Shown piece after piece: positions 9,397 to 18,273 of a stretch of DNA of 64,000 bases. The stretch's first letter is position 1, and each line of letters opens with the position of its first letter. The stretch lies in NCBI GenBank assembly GCA_963763755.1, contig CAVXQE010000012.1:434001-498000 (forward strand). The letters are read 5' to 3'. Origin of the DNA: Gaiellasilicea sp963763755 (GTDB taxonomy: Bacteria; Actinomycetota; Thermoleophilia; Gaiellales; Gaiellaceae). Under the pieces are notes generated by a model. It made no database searches, was not told where the DNA came from, and saw only the letters and a list, made by a program, of their open reading frames with translations. The position numbers were made by a program, and so were the translations under genes.

Positions 9397-9458
9397 TGGT
9401 ATTCCTCCTTGGAGAGCCTGATTCCGCGCGCTTACCGTATCGCAAAGCGGTGCATAAA

Positions 9459-10476
9459 TCACGCGGCCTTGCGCGCGCGCTTGATTCGCCATGAACGCAG
9501 CAAACTGACGAGCGCACTCTCCTCTGGATCGAGACCGATGTCACGTGCTTTGACAACTCGCAAATGGCGTGGCCGGAAATCCTCGATCGTTCTCCCGTCG
9601 AGATACTGCTCGATGACCGCTGGGCTGACGTACGAGGCTCGTGCGACGGCGGGAGTGTTTCCGAGCCGCTCTCCGACTCGGCGCATTACCTTCGTGACGA
9701 CGTGCTTTGCCTCCGTGTCGGTCTCGGCAACGCCATGTTCGGCGAGCGCGACCGCAGCCGTCAGAGTCCCGCCCCACGTCCGGAAATCCTTGGCCGTGAA
9801 CTCCTCGCCCATGTGCTCGCGGATGTAGTCGTTGAGGACGGCGCCGGTGAGCGTGCAGGACTCCCCGTTCCAGCCGTAGCGAAAGAGCCGCGCGCCGCCG
9901 GGCTGCGCCAGCAGTTCCTTGATCGCCTCCGCGAGCTCGCTGTCGACGATGGTCGTCCGCACCTGCAGCTTGTGCTTGGCCCGGAAACGGAAGCTGACCT
10001 TCGTCCCCCGGACCGACACGTGCCGCTTGGTCAGGGTCGTCACGCCGTGCGTGCGAGAGGTCTTTGCGTACCGGTCCGAGCCGACCCGGAACCAGGCCAT
10101 GTTGATCAGCCTCACGGCGACCGCGCAGACGTACTCGCGCTCACCGGAGTCGTACGTCATGTGCTCGCCCATCGCCAGGCGCAAGTCCGGCAGTCGCTCG
10201 GCGAAGCGGACGAGCTTGTCGAACTTGGCCTGCTCCTGCTGGGCGCGGAACTCCGGGTGGTAGAGGTACTGGCGCCGCCCCGCCTTGTCGACACCGGTCG
10301 CCTGGAGCTTGGCCGTCGCGCGCGGCGAGATCCACACATCTCTTCCAGGCAGGGGGAATCACGAGCGACTCGATTCGCTCGATCTTCGCAGGGTCGTCGA
10401 TGCGGTTACCCCGCCCGTCGAGGTAGTGGAACCGTCTCTTGGACCCCGCGCGCCTCCAACCACCTTTGCGCGCCAC
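9459..10476 (-). CDS. DNA topoisomerase IB (one frameshift)
   Basis: Starts MARKGGWRRAGSKRRFHYLD and, after a one-base shift near 10338 (IPPAWK|DVWISPRATAK), continues to the stop at 9459, about 339 residues in all. Features of bacterial type IB topoisomerases are visible: the IPPAW motif after the small N-terminal domain, KDFRTWGGT with a catalytic arginine, and the active-site tyrosine in RASYVSPAVIEQYLDG. It relaxes supercoils of either sign through a 3'-phosphotyrosine link. GTG 10476 faces the IDH-like gene; the 42 bases between the two must hold both promoters. Confidence 0.88.
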
Positions 10477-10518
10477 GTCGCCCGTTTACCCGTTCGGCGC
10501 AACTATCATCCGCCGCCG

Positions 10519-11589
10519 ATGGATCCGCGGACAATCGTCGTGCTCGAAGGAGACGAGACCGGGCAGGAGCTCCTCGAGGAGGCGCTGCGCGCGCTTGCGC
10601 CCGAGGTGATCGGAATCGAGCTTCAGTTTCCGCGCTTCGACCTCTCGCTCGCGAACCGGCGCGAGACGAAGAACGCGGTCGTGTACGAGGCGGCGCGCGC
10701 GGTCCGCGAGCACGGCCTCGGCCTGAAGGGGGCGACGGTCACGCCTGAGACGCGCGACGACGTCGGCTCGCCGAACCGGATCCTGCGCGAGGAGATCGGG
10801 GGCAAGGTGATCGTGCGGACCGGCCGCCGCATTCCCGGCGTCGTGCCGCTCGGCGGCGTGCATGCGCCGATCTCCGTGGTGCGAATGGCGGTCGGCGACG
10901 CCTACGGCGCCAAGGAGTGGCGCGAGGGTGAGGGCGAGGACGAGGTCGCGTACCGCACGGAGCGGATCGAGCGTCGGATCTGCCGCGCCGTCTCGGAGTT
11001 CGCCTTCCGGCAGGCGGAGCGCATGGGCGCCAAGGTGTTCGGCGGGCCGAAGTACACCGTCAGCCCGACCTACGAGGGGATGCTCAAGGAAGAGATGGAC
11101 GCGGCGGCGGCACGCCACCCCGACGTGAAGTACGAGCCCCAGTTGATCGATGCGACATTCGCCCTGCTGATCGCCAACACGGGCGAGCCGCTCGTGATCC
11201 CGGCTCTGAACCGCGACGGCGACATCCTCTCCGATCTCGTGCTCCCGCTCTTCGGATCGATCGCGGGCTCGGAGTCGCTGCTCGTGGCGTTCGGCGACGA
11301 CTACACCCCGACCGCGCTGATGGCCGAGGCAGCGCACGGCACAGCGCCCTCACTCTTCGGCAAGGACGTCGCGAACCCGATGGCGATGATCCTCGCCGGC
11401 GCGGCCCTGCTCTCGCACGCCGACGAGGCGGCGCAGCAGGCGGGGCGCGCGATCCGTGAGGCCTGCCTCGAGGCGGTCGCCGAGGGCGTCCGCACGGCCG
11501 ATCTCGGCGGCCATTCGGGCTCGCGCGAGTTCACCGACGAGGTGATCCGCCGCACGAAGCAGAAGCTCGAGGTCTGGTCCTCGCTCTAG
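10519..11589 (+). CDS. Isocitrate/isopropylmalate dehydrogenase family protein
   Basis: A 356-residue beta-decarboxylating dehydrogenase. The substrate serine motif reads SPNRILR, which matches the S-x-N-x-x-x-R pattern of isocitrate dehydrogenase rather than the isopropylmalate form, and the cofactor loop is AEAAHGTAPSLFGKDVANP. The metal site is NRDGDILSDL and the end GGHSGSREFTDEV is family-typical. It most likely oxidises isocitrate to 2-oxoglutarate. Cofactor preference is unclear, but the NAD(P) transhydrogenase genes lie nearby. The stop is 4 bases from the convergent HD-GYP stop. Confidence 0.8.
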   Translation: MDPRTIVVLEGDETGQELLEEALRALAPEVIGIELQFPRFDLSLANRRETKNAVVYEAARAVREHGLGLKGATVTPETRDDVGSPNRILREEIGGKVIVRTGRRIPGVVPLGGVHAPISVVRMAVGDAYGAKEWREGEGEDEVAYRTERIERRICRAVSEFAFRQAERMGAKVFGGPKYTVSPTYEGMLKEEMDAAAARHPDVKYEPQLIDATFALLIANTGEPLVIPALNRDGDILSDLVLPLFGSIAGSESLLVAFGDDYTPTALMAEAAHGTAPSLFGKDVANPMAMILAGAALLSHADEAAQQAGRAIREACLEAVAEGVRTADLGGHSGSREFTDEVIRRTKQKLEVWSSL

Positions 11590-11593
11590 TGCG

Positions 11594-12184
11594 CTAGCTG
11601 GCGATGCCGACGAGCGAGTCGGCCGGCGCAATCTCGCCGCGCTCCCAGCGATCGACGAACGTGTAGGCGAGCCAGGGATCGAACTGCGAGCCTGCACAGC
11701 GCTCCAGCTCGGCGAGCGCCGCCGCGACGGAGAGCGCCGGGCGATAGGGACGGACCGATGTCATCGCGTCGAACGCGTCCGCGACGCCGAGCACGCGAGC
11801 CTCGAGCGGGATCGTGTCGCCCTCGAGACGGTGCGGGTAGCCGGTCCCGTCCCAGCGCTCGTGGTGGTGAAGCACGGCCGGGACCGCGGTCAGGAAGTCG
11901 TCGAAGCATTCGACCAGCCGCGCGCCCGCGACCGGGTGGCGCCTGATCTGGCCGAACTCCTCGTCCGTCAGCGGACCGGGCTTGCGAAGGACGGAGACGT
12001 GAACGGAAATCTTGCCGACGTCGTGCAGCGAACCACCCAGCCGGAGCGTCTCGAGCCGCTCGCCCGTCCAGCCGAGAGCGACGGCGAGAGACTCCGCAAG
12101 AGCGGTCACTCTGGCTGAGTGGCCGCGAAGAGACGGATCCCGAGCCTCGAGAGCAGTCGAGAAGGTGGTAAGCAACGACCCCAC
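11594..12184 (-). CDS. Stand-alone HD-GYP domain phosphodiesterase
   Basis: About 196 residues that are almost entirely HD-GYP: GHSARVTALAESL, GGSLHDVGKI with the HD pair, RRHPVAGARLV, HHHERWDGTGYPHRL with the GYP signature, and DAFDAMTSVRPYRPAL. HD-GYP enzymes hydrolyse cyclic di-GMP or related dinucleotides. There is no receiver, GAF or membrane domain, so how it is controlled is not visible. The start is a choice: GTG at 12184 leaves 60 bases to the divergent pntA gene; upstream in-frame codons would run into that promoter. Confidence 0.8.
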   Translation of the reverse strand: MGSLLTTFSTALEARDPSLRGHSARVTALAESLAVALGWTGERLETLRLGGSLHDVGKISVHVSVLRKPGPLTDEEFGQIRRHPVAGARLVECFDDFLTAVPAVLHHHERWDGTGYPHRLEGDTIPLEARVLGVADAFDAMTSVRPYRPALSVAAALAELERCAGSQFDPWLAYTFVDRWERGEIAPADSLVGIAS

Positions 12185-12244
12185 ACTGCTCGGTTTCCAG
12201 AGCGGATGCCTGTTCCCTTCCCGCTTGCGTAGAGTTGCGTCTCT

Positions 12245-13340
12245 GTGAGGGTCGTCGTCCCGAAAGAGACCGAAGCCGGCGAGCGCCGGGTAGCGCTCAT
12301 CCCCGACTCGGTCGGGCGGCTCGTGGGCGCCGGCTTTTCGATCGGAGTCGAAGAGGACGCAGGCGCCCAGGCGGGCTTCTCCGATGCCGAGTACGAGGCG
12401 GCCGGCGCCGATGTCGTCGCGCGCGGCGAGCTCCTCGCCGGAGCCGAGGCGGTCGTCCGTGTCGGCAGGCCGACTGCAGACGAGGTCGCGGAGCTCGCGT
12501 CGGGAACGGTGCTCATCGGCTTCCTCTCTCCGCTCACCGACCAGGCGGGCATCGAGCGACTCGCGGCGCGCGGCGTCGTCGGCTTCGCGATGGAGTCGAT
12601 TCCGCGGATCACACGCGCACAGTCGATGGACGCGCTCTCCTCGCAGGCGAACGTGGCGGGCTACAAGGCGGCGCTGATCGCAGCGGACCGGCTGCCGAGG
12701 TTCTTCCCACTCCTGATGACCGCCGCCGGGACGGTTGCTCCCGCCAAGGTGCTCGTGCTCGGCGCCGGCGTCGCCGGGCTGCAGGCGATCGCAACGGCTC
12801 GCCGGCTCGGCGCGGTCATCACCGCGTTCGACGTGCGGCCGGTCGTCCAGGAGCAGGTCGAGAGCCTCGGCGCGACCTTCCTCGACCTCGGAGTCCGCAG
12901 CGAGGAGACGGAAGGCGGCTACGCCCGCGAGCTCTCGGAGGAGGAGCAGCGGCCGACAGCAGGACGCTCTCACCGAGCAGATCCCGGCGTTCGACGCCGT
13001 GATCACGACCGCGCTCGTCCCGGGCCGACCCGCGCCGAAGCTGATTCCGGCGAGTGCGGTGCGTGGGATGCGGCAAGGATCGGTGATCGTCGACCTCGCG
13101 GCGGAGGCCGGCGGCAACTGCGAGCTGACCGAGCCGGGCGAAGAGGTCGTGCGTGAGGGCGTGACGATCGTCGGGCCGACGAACCTCGCGGCGACGATGC
13201 CGTACCACGCGAGCCAGCTCTACTCCCGCAACGTCACCGCCGTCCTCCAGCATCTCGCCCCGGACGGCAAGCTCGTGCTCGACTTCGAGGACGAGATCAC
13301 TGCCGGCGCGTGCGTGACCCGGAAGGAGGTCGCAGCGTGA
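12245..13340 (+). CDS. pntA: NAD(P) transhydrogenase alpha subunit, NAD-binding part (one frameshift)
   Basis: Starts MRVVVPKETEAGERRVALIPD, the soluble domain I of transhydrogenase, related to alanine dehydrogenase. VLVLGAGVAGLQAIATARRLGA is the NAD Rossmann loop, and ITTALVPGRPAPKLI is conserved. A one-base insertion near 12963 (EEEQR|RQQDALTEQIP) breaks the frame; removing it gives about 364 residues. The stop TGA overlaps the GTG of the next gene (GTGA). The complex couples hydride transfer between NADH and NADP+ to proton flow. Here the alpha subunit is split in two, as in Rhodospirillum. Confidence 0.9.
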
Positions 13341-13645
13341 CCGAACCTTCGTTCCTGATCGAGCTGACGATTCTCGTGCTCGCGATCTTCCTCGGCTTCG
13401 AGGTGATCTCGAAGGTGCCGCCCCTCCTGCACACGCCGCTCATGTCGGGGACGAACGCGATCCACGGGATCGTGATCGTCGGCGCCATCCTCGTGGCCGG
13501 CCAGGAGAACGCGGACACCCTGACTCGCGTCGTCGGCTTCGTCGCCGTCGTTCTCGGAACGGCCAACGTCGTCGGCGGCTTCATGGTCACCGACCGGATG
13601 CTCGAGCTGTTCAAGAAAAAGCCCAGTGAGCGCGAACCTCAGTAA
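13337..13645 (+). CDS. NAD(P) transhydrogenase alpha subunit 2, membrane part
   Basis: A 102-residue membrane protein starting MTEPSFLIELTILVLAIFLG, with three to four hydrophobic segments and the conserved VPPLLHTPLMSGTNAIHGI motif of the PntA C-terminal domain. GTG 13337 follows AAGGAGGT and overlaps the previous stop. Its last 20 bases overlap the start of pntB. Together with pntA1 and pntB it completes a three-polypeptide proton-translocating transhydrogenase. Confidence 0.92.
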   Translation: MTEPSFLIELTILVLAIFLGFEVISKVPPLLHTPLMSGTNAIHGIVIVGAILVAGQENADTLTRVVGFVAVVLGTANVVGGFMVTDRMLELFKKKPSEREPQ

Positions 13646-15015
13646 CGCCCTCTACCTGGTCACGATCGTGACCTTCATCCTGGCCCTGCGGTTCCTCTCG
13701 AGCCCTCGGCGGGCGCGTCTCGGCAACCAGGTCGGGGCGGCGGGGATGGCTGCTGGCGATCGTCGTCACGCTCGCCCAGCCGGGCCTGGAGGGGTACGTC
13801 TGGATCGCGATTGCGATGGTGATCGGCGGCGCTGTCGGTGCGGTCGGCGCCCGCCGCGTGAAGATGACGGCGATGCCGCAGATGGTGGCGCTGTTCAACG
13901 GCGTCGGCGGCGGCGCGGTCGCGCTGATCGCGCTCGCGGAGTTCCACAACCTCGGGCCGGAGCCCGGCCGGCTGGAGCTCAACATCTCGGTGGCGATGAT
14001 CCTGTCCGCGATCATCGGCTCGATCTCGTTCGCCGGCTCGCTGATCGCCTTCGCGAAGCTGCAGGAGCTGATCGGCGGGCGGCCGATCGTCTACCCGGGG
14101 CAGAAGGTCGTGAACGCGCTCGTGATCGCGACGGCGCTCGGGCTCGCAGGCGTGATCCTGGCCGGGAACGAGTCCCAGTGGCTGCTCGTCGGCGTGATCG
14201 TCGCCTCGCTCACATTCGGCGTCCTCTTCGTCCTGCCGATCGGCGGCGCCGACATGCCCGTCGTCATCTCGCTCTTGAACGCCTGCACGGGGCTCGCGGC
14301 CTCGGCGGCCGGCTTCGCGCTGCACGAGAACGTCCTGATCGTCAGCGGCGCCCTCGTCGGCGCGTCCGGCACTCTGCTGACGCTGCTGATGGGCCGGGCG
14401 ATGAACCGCTCGATCACGAACGTGCTCTTCGGCGCCTTCGGGCAGATCCAGTCCGGGACGGGCACGGCTCTGGACGACGGGCGCAGCGCGCGCGCTACGA
14501 CCGCGGAGGACGTCGCGATCATGCTCTCCTACGCGCGCCGGGTGGTGATCGTGCCGGGCTACGGGCTGGCGGTCGCGCAGGCACAGCACGACGTCCGCGC
14601 GCTCGGCGATCTCCTCGAGGACAAGGGCGTCGACGTGCGGTACGCGATTCATCCGGTGGCCGGACGCATGCCGGGCCACATGAACGTGCTGCTCGCCGAG
14701 GCGAACGTCCCTTACGACCGTCTCTTCGAGATGGAGGAGATCAACCCCGAGATGCCGCAGACGGACGTCGCCGTCGTGATCGGAGCGAACGACGTCGTCA
14801 ATCCGGCGGCGCGGACCGACCAGGCGAGCCCGATCTACGGCATGCCGATCATCGACGTCGACAAGGCGACGAACGTCGTCGTGATCAAGCGCAGCCTCGC
14901 CCCCGGTTTCGCCGGAATCGACAACCCGCTCTTCTACGACGCGCGAACCTCGATGCTCTTCGGCGACGCGAAGCAGGCGGTCGAGCAGCTGCTCACCGCG
15001 GTCAAGACCCTGTAG
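13626..15015 (+). CDS. pntB: NAD(P) transhydrogenase beta subunit (one frameshift)
   Basis: About 462 residues. The N-terminal half is multi-spanning membrane domain II (RRVKMTAMPQMVALFNGVGG, IGSISFAGSLIAF, LPIGGADMPVVISLLNA) and the C-terminal part is the soluble NADP-binding domain III (VVIVPGYGLAVAQAQH, HPVAGRMPGHMNVLLAEA, GANDVVNPAA, VIKRSLAPGFAGIDNPLF). A one-base insertion near 13750 (AAGM|LLAIVVTLAQPG) shifts the frame. GTG 13626 begins inside the upstream gene. All key motifs of a functional PntB are present once the frame is restored. Confidence 0.92.
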
Positions 15016-15017
15016 CG

Positions 15018-15951
15018 ATGATCCCGTTCTTCTCCGCGCGGCACGTGGAGGCGGCAGTCACGCCGAAACGGGCCTACGACGCCGTTCGGGACGCGTTCGT
15101 GGCGCACGCACGCGGCGAATGGACGATGCAGCCGAAGCTGTACGTCACGAACTATCCGGCCGGCGACTTCCGCGCCATGCCCGCGCTCGGCGGCGGCCAT
15201 GCCCTGCTGAAGTGGGTCACGTCGTTTCCGGGCAATCCCGAGCGCGGACTGCCGACCGTCAACGGGCTCGTCATCCTCTCGGACGCCGAGACCGGCCTCG
15301 TCGAGGCGGTTCTGGACGCGGGATCGGTGACCGCTCTTCGCACCGGTGCGGCGGCGGTGCTGGCGGCCGAGACGCTGGAGGCGTCCGGTGGAGACGCAGC
15401 TGTGATCGGCGTCGGCGTGAACGGGCGTGCCGCGGCCCGAACCTTCAAGGCGCTCGGCCGTGACGTCGTCCTGTGGGACGTCGACGAGGAACGGGCGCGC
15501 GCCGTGGCGGCCGATCTCGGCGTCGGCATCGCCCGCAGCCTCGAGCAGGCGCTGGCCGCGGATGCCGTCGTCACGGTGACGCCCGGCCGGAAGATCCTGA
15601 TTCCGGAGGGCTCGCTGCGGCCCGGCCAGCACGTCAGCCTGATGGGCGCGGACGGGCCGGGGAAGGCGGAGATCGCGGTCGCGGAGCTCGAGCGCGCGCG
15701 GATCTTCTGCGACGAGTGGGAGCAGGCGAGCCACGGCGGCGAGCTCGCCGCCGCAGTCGAGGCGGGCGCGATCAGCGCGAGACGACGTGACCGAGCTCGG
15801 CAACGTGCTCACCGGCGACGCCGAGGGTCGCCGGTCGCCCGACGAGATCACGATCTTCGACTCGACCGGTCTCGCAATTCAGGATCTCGCGATTGCGATC
15901 GCCGCCCTCGAGCGGGCGGACGAGCTCGACCTGCCGACGATGGACGTCTAG
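15018..15951 (+). CDS. Ornithine cyclodeaminase/alanine dehydrogenase family protein (one frameshift)
   Basis: Starts MIPFFSARHVEAAVTPKRAY two bases after pntB. Contains the substrate/cofactor elements of the OCD-mu-crystallin family: AMPALGG..LLKWVTSFPGN, EAVLDAGSVTALRTGAAA, the Rossmann segment VIGVGVNGRAAARTFKALG, and ISLMGADGPGK-like QHVSLMGADGPGK. Near 15780 one extra base interrupts AIS|RDDVTELGNVLTGD; the corrected protein has about 310 residues ending ELDLPTMDV. Such enzymes reduce imines or deaminate amino acids with NAD(P); the true substrate is unknown. Its place in the pnt operon suggests use of the same pyridine-nucleotide pool. Confidence 0.8.
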
Positions 15952-16013
15952 CGCGTAAGGAACGCATCGTGCACGGGTTGTTCGGTCATCAACCCACTCC
16001 CGAGGAGGGAACG

Positions 16014-16157
16014 ATGACCAGCAAGCACCCGATCGCGTGCATCGCACTCAGCGCCGCCGTCGCGCTCAAGCTCCTCGCCGGCACGACCCAACCTCCAGTC
16101 CTGCATGACCAGCATGGCCGGGGAGTCGATATCGCGCGGATCGACGGCCAGCTCTAG
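16014..16157 (+). CDS. Possible 47-residue membrane or secreted miniprotein
   Basis: ATG 16014 is preceded at good spacing by the strong ribosome site GAGGAGGGA, and just before that by a small hairpin (GGGTTG at 15975, CAACCC at 15990). The peptide MTSKHPIACIALSAAVALKL has one hydrophobic stretch followed by a polar tail ending RGVDIARIDGQL. Its stop shares the CTAG with the convergent flavoprotein stop. No family is recognised; support is the ribosome site and the hydrophobic segment only. Confidence 0.4.
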   Translation: MTSKHPIACIALSAAVALKLLAGTTQPPVLHDQHGRGVDIARIDGQL

Positions 16158-17279
16158 GCGACGAGCCGCGCCGGATCCATCTGCTCGAGCAGCGAATGCG
16201 GGTCGCCGAGGATCGCCTGTGCGACGAGGTCGCCGCACATCAGGCCGAGCACGTTGCCGTGCCCGGAGTAGCCGCCGGCGACCCAGAGGCCGTCGCGCCC
16301 GGGCACGCGCCCGACGACGGGCATCAGGTCGGGCACGAGCCCGAAGACGCCGGCCCAGCGATGGGTCACGCACGGGCCGCCGGCCGAGGATCTGCTCGAC
16401 GAAGTCGTCGAGTGCACCCTGGATCCGCGGCGTCGTCTCCTCCGAGGTCGTGAACTCGGACTCGAGGTCGAAGTCGCGGAAGCCGCCCGCGAGGATCCGT
16501 CCCTCCTCGTCCTGGTGCCAGTAGTCGTAGCCATGCCGGCCGTAGTGAGGCATCGGGAACAGCCGCTCGGGTACCGGCTCGGTCGCGATCATCTGGCCGC
16601 GCGTGGGAATGATCAGCCCCTCGAGCTCGCCGAGGAGGCCGCTCGGATACCCGTCGGTCGCAACGACGATCGTCTCCGCCTCGAGCGCGTCCAGATCCTC
16701 GACCCGATCGTGCTCGCGGATCTCGACGCCCGCCTCGGCAGCGAGACCTGCGAGCCGCCGAACGAGCCGCGCAGGCTGGAGGACCGCATCGTCGGGATGG
16801 AAGAGCGCTCCCGGGAAACGGCCGGCGAGCGGCTCGGGCAGCTCGTCGCGCCACTCGGCGGCAAAGCCGTCCTCGCGCAGCGCCTCGAACTCGGCGCGAA
16901 GCTCGTCGCGCTCGTCGTCGCCCGCGAGCCGCAGGCTGCCCGTGCGACGGAACGCATCGCCGCCGAGCTCTCCCATCCGGTCGACGTAGGCCTCGGTCAG
17001 ACGCCAGTACTCGGCTGCCTGCTCAGGCCCGAGCCAGTCGCGCGCGCTGTCGTAGGCCATGGCGCCACCGCGGAGCGCGAAGCCACCGTTGCGGCCGCTC
17101 GCGCCGGACGCGACCGAGCGCGCCTCGTGCAGGCGCACGCGCTTGCCCGCCTGCGCGAGCGTCAGAGCGCAGGAGATGCCGGTGACGCCGCCCCCGACGA
17201 CCTCGACGTCGGCGACGGCCGCGAGCGGGCGCGACACGAGCGCAGGGGCGGGCTCCGAGAGCCAGTAGGAGTCGGCCAC
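16154..17279 (-). CDS. FAD-dependent amino-acid oxidase-like oxidoreductase (one frameshift)
   Basis: Begins MADSYWLSEPAPALVSRPL from GTG 17279. The dinucleotide fold VEVVGGGVTGISCALTLAQAGKRVRLHEA, then GASGRNGGFALRGG, marks the DAO/gamma-glutamylputrescine-oxidase branch. Further conserved pieces are IPTRGQMIATEP, YDYWHQDEEGRILAGG and, after a one-base insertion near 16377, CVTHRWAGVFGLVPDLMPVVG and VAGGYSGHGNVLGLMCG. The corrected length is about 374 residues. It should oxidise an amine or amino acid with FAD; the substrate is not clear. Confidence 0.82.
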
Positions 17280-17288
17280 GCCGCGATG

Positions 17289-18273
17289 CTAGCTCGCCGG
17301 CCGATACACACCTCCCTCCTCGGTCACGGCGCCCGCGAGCTCGAGCTCGGTCAGACGCGACCGCGAGCTCTTCGGCGGCGAGGCCGGTCGCGCGCGCGAG
17401 CTCGTCGGCGCCCGCCGCTCCCTCGCGGACGCTCGCGAGCACGACGCCCGCCGCCGGGCCGACCTCCGGCTCCGGGCGTTCGGCCGCGACGAGGCCGAAG
17501 CTCTCGAGCACGTCCTGGGCGCAGGTGAGCGGCGTCGCGCCCAGCCTGAGCAGAGCGTTCGAGCCGGCCGAGAGCGCACTCGTGATCTCGCCCGGAACCG
17601 CGAAGACCTCTCTCCCCTCCTCGAGCGCGAAGTCGGCCGTGATCAACGCACCGCTGCGCTCGCGGGCTTCGACGACCACGGACGCGGAGCAGAGACCTGC
17701 GACGATCCGGTTCCGCGCGGGAAGCGCCAGGGTGCCGGCTCGACTCCGGGTGCGTACTCAGAGACGACCAGGCCGCTCGCCGCCACCTGTCGCGCAAGCT
17801 CGCGGTTGGCGGCCGGGTAGTCGCGGTCGATGCCACAGCCGAGGACGGCGACGGTGATCCCGCCTGCCTCGAGCGCACCGCGATGAGCCTCGGCATCGAC
17901 TCCGCGAGCGAGGCCGCTGACGACGACGAGGCCGGCCGCGGCGAGCTCACGCGCGACACTTCGCGCGATCTGCCGTCCGTAGGCGGAGCAGGCTCGGGCA
18001 CCGACGATCGCCACTGCCGGCAGAGCCAGCAGGCTCGGCATCGGCGTTCCCGCGGAGAAAGAGACCCGGCGGCGGATCGTGGATCGCGCGCAGAAGCGGC
18101 GGAAACGCGGTGTCGGAGCGGCCGAGAAAGCGAACGCCGAGCGCGTGCAGGCGCTCGAGCTCCTGACGAACGTCGAACGCGGCCTTGAACGCCGCGAAGC
18201 GGGCGCTGCGCGGCTCTCCCACGAGGTGCGCGTCGCTTGCCGCCGCGAACGAGGCCAGTGCGAGCTCTTTCAC
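17289..18273 (-). CDS. dprA: DNA-processing protein DprA (three frameshifts)
   Basis: GTG 18273 overlaps the comM stop (GTGA). The reading passes through three frames: the N terminus (LERLHALGVRFLGRSDTAFPPLL), then after ~18045 the Rossmann core (AVAIVGARACSAYGRQIAR, VVSGLARGVDAEAHRGAL, VLGCGIDRDYPAANREL, GLVVSEYAPG), after ~17722 VVVEARERSGALITADFALE and AVPGEI, and after ~17360 a winged-helix tail ending LELAGAVTEEGGVYRPAS. DprA binds incoming single strands and loads RecA during transformation. All family motifs survive, so the breaks look like sequence errors rather than decay. Confidence 0.88.

Noticed and set aside
11589..11594. A terminator between the convergent IDH-like and HD-GYP genes
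   Set aside because: Only four bases separate the stops and no hairpin with a T-run was found.
13626..16157. An 843-codon frame joining pntB and the ornithine cyclodeaminase gene
   Set aside because: The middle is out-of-frame Arg-rich translation caused by a shift near 13750; the true pntB ends at 15015 and the next gene starts at 15018.
17289..18273. dprA as a pseudogene
   Set aside because: All conserved motifs are intact across the three frames and similar breaks hit many essential genes, so sequence error is the simpler reading.
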